Shown: piece by piece, positions 1-4,220 of the stretch
Position numbering within the stretch: the first letter of the stretch is position 1
How the letters are laid out: every line of letters starts with the position of its first letter
Assembly: GCA_937893485.1 (NCBI GenBank)
Contig: CALBJL010000125.1
Span: 1-7,053, forward strand
Reading direction: 5' to 3'
DNA length: 7,053 nucleotides
DNA from: an uncultured bacterium
Lineage (GTDB): Bacteria; Bacillota; Clostridia; Lachnospirales; Lachnospiraceae
Notes under the pieces: model-generated
What the model was told of the DNA's origin: nothing
Seen by the model: only the letters and a program-made list of their open reading frames with translations
The model's database searches: none
Translations under genes and position numbers: made by a program

Positions 1-92
1 CTTAAAAGGCTCAGTGGAATGCCCCGTGCAATGAAAGCAAAACAGACATTCTTGTGCACACTGCGACCTCATGGCATTACCATAGCCCACCC

Positions 93-98
93 GGGAGG
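93..98 (+). promoter_or_regulatory. Shine-Dalgarno sequence for prepilin peptidase gene
   Basis: GGGAGG lies 8 bases before the ATG at 107. It decides the start: the same frame is open back to a TGA at 32-34 and offers a GTG at 53, but that codon has no purine-rich site before it and would add a hydrophilic His/Pro-rich stretch unlike any prepilin peptidase. Confidence 0.8.
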
Positions 99-106
99 CA
101 ACTTCC

Positions 107-766
107 ATGCCCACTGCACAGCAACTCATCAACTTCATATGCATAGGAGCCACCTTGCTGCTCCTCACCATTCCCATGCATTGGATTCGACATCGCACAT
201 TCCAGAAAGAAGGTGTCGAGCCCAATGCACGGGGTTTTTGCGTTTTTATCGCCATCCTGTTCTGGGTGCTGTGGCTCATCCTCACAGCAGTCAGCGAACA
301 TCCATTGCAGGCAATTTTAAATGCTGCATTTCTCGGCACATTGCTCTGGATGGCGGAGATCGATGCCAGATGCCAGATCTTACCCGACACCTGCAATCTG
401 ATGATATTCGTCATATCCATTGCAAGACAGCTCTTATTGCCGCAGGGCAGCATCTGGTCGGGGCTGCTCGGCTGCGTGATTGTCAGCGTGCCGATGCTGC
501 TGCTAAGCATCCTCGTAAACGGCGCATTCGGCGGCGGAGACATCAAACTCACCTTTGCGTGGGGCTTTTTCCTCGGCTGGAAGCTGTCGCTGCTCGCATT
601 TTTCCTCGCCGTACTGGTCGGCGGAGTCTATGCAGTCTATCTGCTGGCAGCAGGGAAAAAAGAACGCAAAGAACACTTCGCATTCGGACCGTTTCTCTGT
701 ATCGGTGCGATGGCAGCCACACTGTGGGGCGAATCACTCATCCGCTGGTATCTCGGATTATTTTAG
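107..766 (+). CDS. pilD: Prepilin peptidase, A24 family, short form lacking the methylase loop
   Basis: This is a 219-residue polytopic membrane aspartyl protease that would cleave the leader of type IV prepilins at the cytoplasmic face. Hydrophobic segments lie near residues 9-27, 44-62, 68-84, 97-111, 117-138, 147-180 (probably two spans) and 195-215. The family signature is present: Asp86 in EIDARCQILPD and Asp145 in GGGDIK match the two catalytic aspartates of A24 peptidases, and FGPFL near 193-197 is the conserved C-terminal motif. Full-length PilD/GspO enzymes are about 250-290 residues and carry a Cys-rich cytoplasmic loop between spans 1 and 2, linked to N-methylation of the mature pilin. 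Here that loop is only about 16 residues (28-43) and has no CxxC pair. Cleavage is therefore well supported, while N-methyltransferase activity is doubtful. The gene is followed after 15 bases by pilC, in the same operon. Its DNA is C-rich at the start (22 C against 8 G in 121-180), unlike the G-rich genes downstream. Confidence 0.92.
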   Translation: MPTAQQLINFICIGATLLLLTIPMHWIRHRTFQKEGVEPNARGFCVFIAILFWVLWLILTAVSEHPLQAILNAAFLGTLLWMAEIDARCQILPDTCNLMIFVISIARQLLLPQGSIWSGLLGCVIVSVPMLLLSILVNGAFGGGDIKLTFAWGFFLGWKLSLLAFFLAVLVGGVYAVYLLAAGKKERKEHFAFGPFLCIGAMAATLWGESLIRWYLGLF

Positions 767-768
767 AT

Positions 769-775
769 AAAGGAG
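769..775 (+). promoter_or_regulatory. Shine-Dalgarno sequence for pilC
   Basis: AAAGGAG sits 6 bases before the ATG at 782 and just after the pilD stop (764-766). It is a near-perfect match to the anti-Shine-Dalgarno sequence and fixes the pilC start. Confidence 0.85.
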
Positions 776-781
776 ACACGT

Positions 782-1987
782 ATGCCAAAATACAGTTATG
801 TCGTGCGTGATGCATACGGAAAAAAGACAAAAGGGCAGGCGGCTGCTGTTGATGAAATCGAGCTGTCAGAGCAGCTGTTCAAAGACGGCATGTATATGCT
901 TTCCTGCAAGGAGCTGACCAAGGAGGTCAAGCGTAAAGCGCTCAAGCCAAAGGAACTGTCGGAGTTTTGCAGGCAGATGGGCACACTCGTGGCATCTGGT
1001 GTCACACTCGTGCGTGCGCTCGGCATCATGCAGGAGGAAGAAGGCATCAAGCCCTATCAAAAGCACATTTACAAAGAACTGAACCGCCGGATCCGGCAGG
1101 GCACACCGATGTCCGATGCCATGCAGGAGCTGGACGGCGTATTTCCGGCACTGCTTATCCATATGATGCATACGGCAGAGGTCGCGGGCAATCTCGACAA
1201 GACCTGCCTGCGCATGGCGGAGCAGTACGAGAAGGAATATAAGCTCGCGTCAAAGGTCAACTCAGCGATGACCTATCCGAAAATACTGATCATACTCATT
1301 ATTTTAGTCGTGGCGGTCATCATGACCTTTGTCATGCCGCAGTTTACGGAATTGTTTGCACAGATGGAGGAAGTGCCGGCACCGACCAGGTTTTTGATGG
1401 ATGTGAGTGGTTTTGTCCGTCAGAACTGGCTCGTGTGTATCGTAGCCGCTTTTATGATCGTGCTGGTGTATAAGCTGGTCATGCGCATTCCTGTGATCTG
1501 TATCAAAAAAGACGAATTGGTCGTACATATGCCGGTGTTTGGCAAGCTGCAAAAAGCGATTTACACCGCACGTTTTGCAAGAACGCTCTGTTCGCTGTAC
1601 GGATCGGGACTTCCGATCATATCGGCGCTGGCGATCGCCAGACACACGACAGGCAATGTCTATATCGATATGCAGTTTGACGAGATCATTGCATTTGTCC
1701 GTGCGGGCGGCACGTTGAGTGAGGGTCTGGAGCAGATCGACGGTTTTACGAAAAAGCTGGTCGCTTCAATCAAGATCGGTGAGGAGACCGGCCATCTGGA
1801 GTCTATGCTGGAGTCTACAGCAGATAATCTTGACTATGAGGCAGAAATGGCAATCAACAAAATGATGACGATGATTGAGCCGATGATGCTGATTGTGATG
1901 GCGGTTGTGGTTGGATTTGTCATGGTTTCGGTCATGATGCCGATCTACAATTCATACGGAAGCATATCGGATTCATCCAGTTACTAG
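782..1987 (+). CDS. pilC: Type IV pilus platform protein PilC (GspF family)
   Basis: This 401-residue membrane protein is the usual length for PilC/GspF, the inner-membrane platform against which the PilB and PilT motors are thought to act. Two T2SSF repeats are visible: one about residues 60-187 (starting LSEFCRQMGTLVASGV) and one about 264-390 (starting FARTLCSLYGSGLPI). Each ends in a hydrophobic span: 166-186 and 366-388, the latter with the typical EPMMLIVMAVVVGFV signature. A third span lies at 215-233. The second repeat keeps the family GEETGHL motif (333-339), while the first has AEVAGNL (132-138), which is normal divergence between repeats. The N-terminal 55 residues (YSYVVRDAYGKKTKG) are the short cytoplasmic lead-in common in this family. 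The serine-rich tail SISDSSSY is unremarkable. The gene lies between pilD and pilMN with gaps of 15 and 10 bases, so co-transcription is likely. It is the expected binding partner of the fused ATPase encoded downstream. Confidence 0.96.
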   Translation: MPKYSYVVRDAYGKKTKGQAAAVDEIELSEQLFKDGMYMLSCKELTKEVKRKALKPKELSEFCRQMGTLVASGVTLVRALGIMQEEEGIKPYQKHIYKELNRRIRQGTPMSDAMQELDGVFPALLIHMMHTAEVAGNLDKTCLRMAEQYEKEYKLASKVNSAMTYPKILIILIILVVAVIMTFVMPQFTELFAQMEEVPAPTRFLMDVSGFVRQNWLVCIVAAFMIVLVYKLVMRIPVICIKKDELVVHMPVFGKLQKAIYTARFARTLCSLYGSGLPIISALAIARHTTGNVYIDMQFDEIIAFVRAGGTLSEGLEQIDGFTKKLVASIKIGEETGHLESMLESTADNLDYEAEMAINKMMTMIEPMMLIVMAVVVGFVMVSVMMPIYNSYGSISDSSSY

Positions 1988-1992
1988 GGGGT
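1986..1992 (+). promoter_or_regulatory. Shine-Dalgarno sequence for pilMN, overlapping the pilC stop
   Basis: AGGGGGT overlaps the pilC TAG (1985-1987), with its GGGGG run ending 6 bases before the ATG at 1998. This arrangement suits translational coupling of pilC and the next gene. Confidence 0.7.
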
Positions 1993-1997
1993 AAAAG

Positions 1998-3479
1998 ATG
2001 GTTACATTGTATTTATCCGGTGATCGGATCATCGCACTGGAGGGAACAGTCAGCGGAAGAAAGCTGACGGCACAAAAGCTGTATATCCATAACTTTGAGC
2101 AGCCGATGATCGCTGACCGCAAAATCATGGATGTCGGGGCGTACACAAAAGCGTTGGAGGAATTTTTCGGGAAGTACCATCTGCCGACGAACAGTGTCAA
2201 TCTGATTCTGACATCTTCCATGTTTATTACAAAAATGATCGAACTGCCGGTCATGAAGCCGAAAGAGCTGATGGGTTATATTCCGCGTGAGTTCAATGAT
2301 GTGGAAAACCGAAAGGAGCCGATCTACGGCTGTACGCCTGTCAATACTGTTTTTGAAAAGGAAAACGACGAGAACAGGGGCAGAAAATATCAGCATATTT
2401 TCGCGGCGATGATCGAGCGCGAGGCGCTGGACGACGTTTACAACATCGCACATGCATTGAAGCTCAAGGTGCAGAGTGTGACTGTCAATCAGGCGAATAA
2501 TATCCGCCTGATGAGCCGTATGCCGCAGGTGGTGAACAATACCTGTATTGTCCAGATCATGCAGGGCAGCACCATGACCAATATTTTGTATATTGACGGC
2601 AACTATACCTATTCGACAACGAACCGCCTCTTTAGCGAGGTCGACACACCGGGCTATGGGGTGGAGATCGCGCGCAGCGTCAGCAATATTATCCAGTTTA
2701 TGAAAGCGCAGCAGCTGGAGGCACAGATCAGGAATGTGTTCGTGGCGGGTATTTCGCCGGATACGTTTACTTATGTCGATGAGGGTATCTATCAGATTGA
2801 TGAGCGGATTCAGACTGACTGGATCAGCGGAGCGGGTGTGATCAACTGGCAGATCACGGATGCGGATCTGACGGACAATATCTCGATGGTATCCGGTCTG
2901 CTGACGGAGAAAGGTCCGACATCGATCAAGCAGCAGTATAAAAAGCATTCGCCGCGCGGAAGGGCGATGTGGGCAGCGATCCGCAACTGGTCGGCGGTAG
3001 CGGGTGTGGCGGCTGTCATGCTGATCGTGATTATCGTATTGCTGGTGCAGTATTTTACGGCATCCGGCAGAATCCGCAGTGCCACTAATTATCTGGAAAA
3101 TCCGACCGTTGTGGCGGAAAAGGCGGAATATGAGCATCTGCTGAGTGAGAATGACCTGCTCTCGCGGCAGATCACGTATGTGCAGGGAGTCAAGGAGGCG
3201 ATCAGGAGCTATCCGCTCGGCAACTCGGATGTACTGCGGGAGTTTGAGCGCTGCGTGGGCGGTCTGGCGAGCGTCGAGGTCACGAGCTTTGACAGCGCCA
3301 GCGGAACGATGACGAGTTCGCTGAAATCAGACGATGTTACAGATATTAACCTGCTGATCTCCAATCTGACGCAGGATGACATGTTTACGAATGTGGAATA
3401 TACCGGATATACCTATGAAGAAAACACATGGACGGTAAATGTCGTATTTACACTGTCGACATCTGTGGGAAGGGAGTAA
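1998..3479 (+). CDS. pilMN: PilM-PilN fusion (GspL-like), type IV pilus alignment protein
   Basis: The 493-residue product joins two T4P functions. Residues 1-305 resemble PilM, the cytoplasmic actin-like protein, with paired beta/alpha folds and the typical segment ELPVMKPKELMGYIPREF (82-99). A single hydrophobic span at about 333-353 (VAGVAAVMLIVIIVLLVQYF) follows. Then come a probable coiled coil (375-402) and a PilN-like ferredoxin-fold domain (about 410-490), including DINLLISNLTQDDMFTNVEY (449-468), the usual 'omit-one-term, small beta-alpha-beta' pattern of PilN. In most Gram-negative T4P systems PilM and PilN are separate and PilN docks by a short INLLP-type peptide; no such peptide is seen here, as expected once the two are covalently joined. 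GspL of type II secretion has the same architecture, and I recall a pilMN arrangement in Clostridioides difficile. The nucleotide site looks degenerate: LYLSGDRIIALEG replaces the DIG phosphate loop and VQIM (185-188) the second DIG. PilO follows after 4 bases. Confidence 0.85.
   Translation: MVTLYLSGDRIIALEGTVSGRKLTAQKLYIHNFEQPMIADRKIMDVGAYTKALEEFFGKYHLPTNSVNLILTSSMFITKMIELPVMKPKELMGYIPREFNDVENRKEPIYGCTPVNTVFEKENDENRGRKYQHIFAAMIEREALDDVYNIAHALKLKVQSVTVNQANNIRLMSRMPQVVNNTCIVQIMQGSTMTNILYIDGNYTYSTTNRLFSEVDTPGYGVEIARSVSNIIQFMKAQQLEAQIRNVFVAGISPDTFTYVDEGIYQIDERIQTDWISGAGVINWQITDADLTDNISMVSGLLTEKGPTSIKQQYKKHSPRGRAMWAAIRNWSAVAGVAAVMLIVIIVLLVQYFTASGRIRSATNYLENPTVVAEKAEYEHLLSENDLLSRQITYVQGVKEAIRSYPLGNSDVLREFERCVGGLASVEVTSFDSASGTMTSSLKSDDVTDINLLISNLTQDDMFTNVEYTGYTYEENTWTVNVVFTLSTSVGRE
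3471..3476 (+). promoter_or_regulatory. Shine-Dalgarno sequence deciding the pilO start
   Basis: AGGGAG abuts the pilMN stop (TAA 3477-3479) and sits 7 bases before the ATG at 3484. The frame also has an upstream ATG at 3439 inside pilMN, but starting there would add 15 residues ahead of the normal short basic N-terminus and span of PilO, so 3484 is preferred. Confidence 0.8.
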
Positions 3480-3483
3480 CGGC

Positions 3484-4218
3484 ATGAAATTGGAAATGAA
3501 GTTCACGGAACGTGATAAAAAACTGATTGTCTTTCTGGCGTTATTCCTGCTCATTGTAGGTGTGGGGTATTTTGTGGTGCGTCCGCTGTACATAAGGGTG
3601 GAGGAGCTCAAGACACAGGCGGAGGACCTGCAGTGGCAGGTCGAGCAGACGAAAAGCTATCTCGCGCGGCTGCCGCAGCTTCGCAAAATGAATGAGGAGC
3701 TGCAAAACGACAAACAGCAGGAACTGCAGATTTTTTATCCGCATATGGAGAGTCAGGAGCTGGATAAAATGATCACCGGGCTGACGTTACAGGCATCGCT
3801 TGGGGCGAAAAGCTTAACGATCGCCATCCCGGATGAGCCGTATGCGATTACACCGTATTTTCTGTCTGTGCCGCAGCCGGACGAGGAGGAACAGCTTTCC
3901 GAGTCGGAGCAGGCATACGAGGACGAAAAAGCGGACAATACGCAGCCGGAGGATGCACAGGCAGAGGATGATGGGGCAGAGCAGGTTTTATATGCGGCGC
4001 TGTTGTCTGTCGATGCAACCGGATCGCATGAGCAGCTACAGAAATATATCGATCTATTGTCGGATGATGAGAAATATCCGGCGATACAGGTTGATTCCTA
4101 TACATGGGATAACGAGAACCGTGTGGATACCGATGAACTGGGGGCATTGCGGATGCAGCAGGGAGAGGTACTGCACATTGAACTGTCGATCTATATGCAG
4201 GGAAAAGAAGAGGATTAG
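3484..4218 (+). CDS. pilO: PilO-like type IV pilus alignment protein with acidic insert
   Basis: The 244-residue bitopic protein has the PilO/GspM plan. A short charged cytoplasmic N-terminus (1-12, MKLEMKFTERDK) is followed by one membrane span (about 13-33), a heptad-like coiled coil (about 36-85, rich in Glu, Gln, Leu and Lys), and an extracytoplasmic alpha/beta domain (about 90-240). PilO pairs with PilN to form the alignment complex around the platform, so its position immediately after the PilN half of pilMN fits. The extracytoplasmic domain is split by a low-complexity acidic insert at 132-167, with 16 Asp/Glu among 36 residues and one Lys, lying between the two halves of the expected fold. 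The identification rests on topology and gene order more than on residue conservation, since PilO sequences diverge strongly; GspM-like is the alternative name. The stop lies 2 bases before the next start, so translational coupling with the ATPase gene is likely. Confidence 0.8.
   Translation: MKLEMKFTERDKKLIVFLALFLLIVGVGYFVVRPLYIRVEELKTQAEDLQWQVEQTKSYLARLPQLRKMNEELQNDKQQELQIFYPHMESQELDKMITGLTLQASLGAKSLTIAIPDEPYAITPYFLSVPQPDEEEQLSESEQAYEDEKADNTQPEDAQAEDDGAEQVLYAALLSVDATGSHEQLQKYIDLLSDDEKYPAIQVDSYTWDNENRVDTDELGALRMQQGEVLHIELSIYMQGKEED
4209..4214 (+). promoter_or_regulatory. Shine-Dalgarno sequence for the pilB-pilT fusion gene, inside the pilO end
   Basis: AGAGGA lies within the last codons of pilO, 6 bases before the ATG at 4221. 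The pilO stop (4216-4218) falls between the site and the start, a layout typical of coupled translation. Confidence 0.7.
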
Positions 4219-4220
4219 TT

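Noticed and set aside
2..34. Possible tail of an upstream gene ending LKGSVECPVQ then TGA at 32-34
   Set aside because: Only ten codons are visible, with no recognisable motif; another frame is also open through this stretch, so it cannot be called.
52..83. Possible promoter with TTGTGC and TACCAT upstream of pilD
   Set aside because: Spacing is 20 bases and the -10 match is poor; the promoter may lie upstream of the window.
19..810. Long + strand open frame overlapping the prepilin peptidase gene
   Set aside because: The translation is His/Arg/Cys-rich with no family features, and it lies out of frame over the whole of pilD, which has catalytic motifs and a strong RBS.
2013..3137. 374-codon antisense open frame within pilMN
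   Set aside because: Rich in His, Arg and Asp as expected for the complement of a G-rich coding strand; no RBS or domain; a shadow of pilMN.
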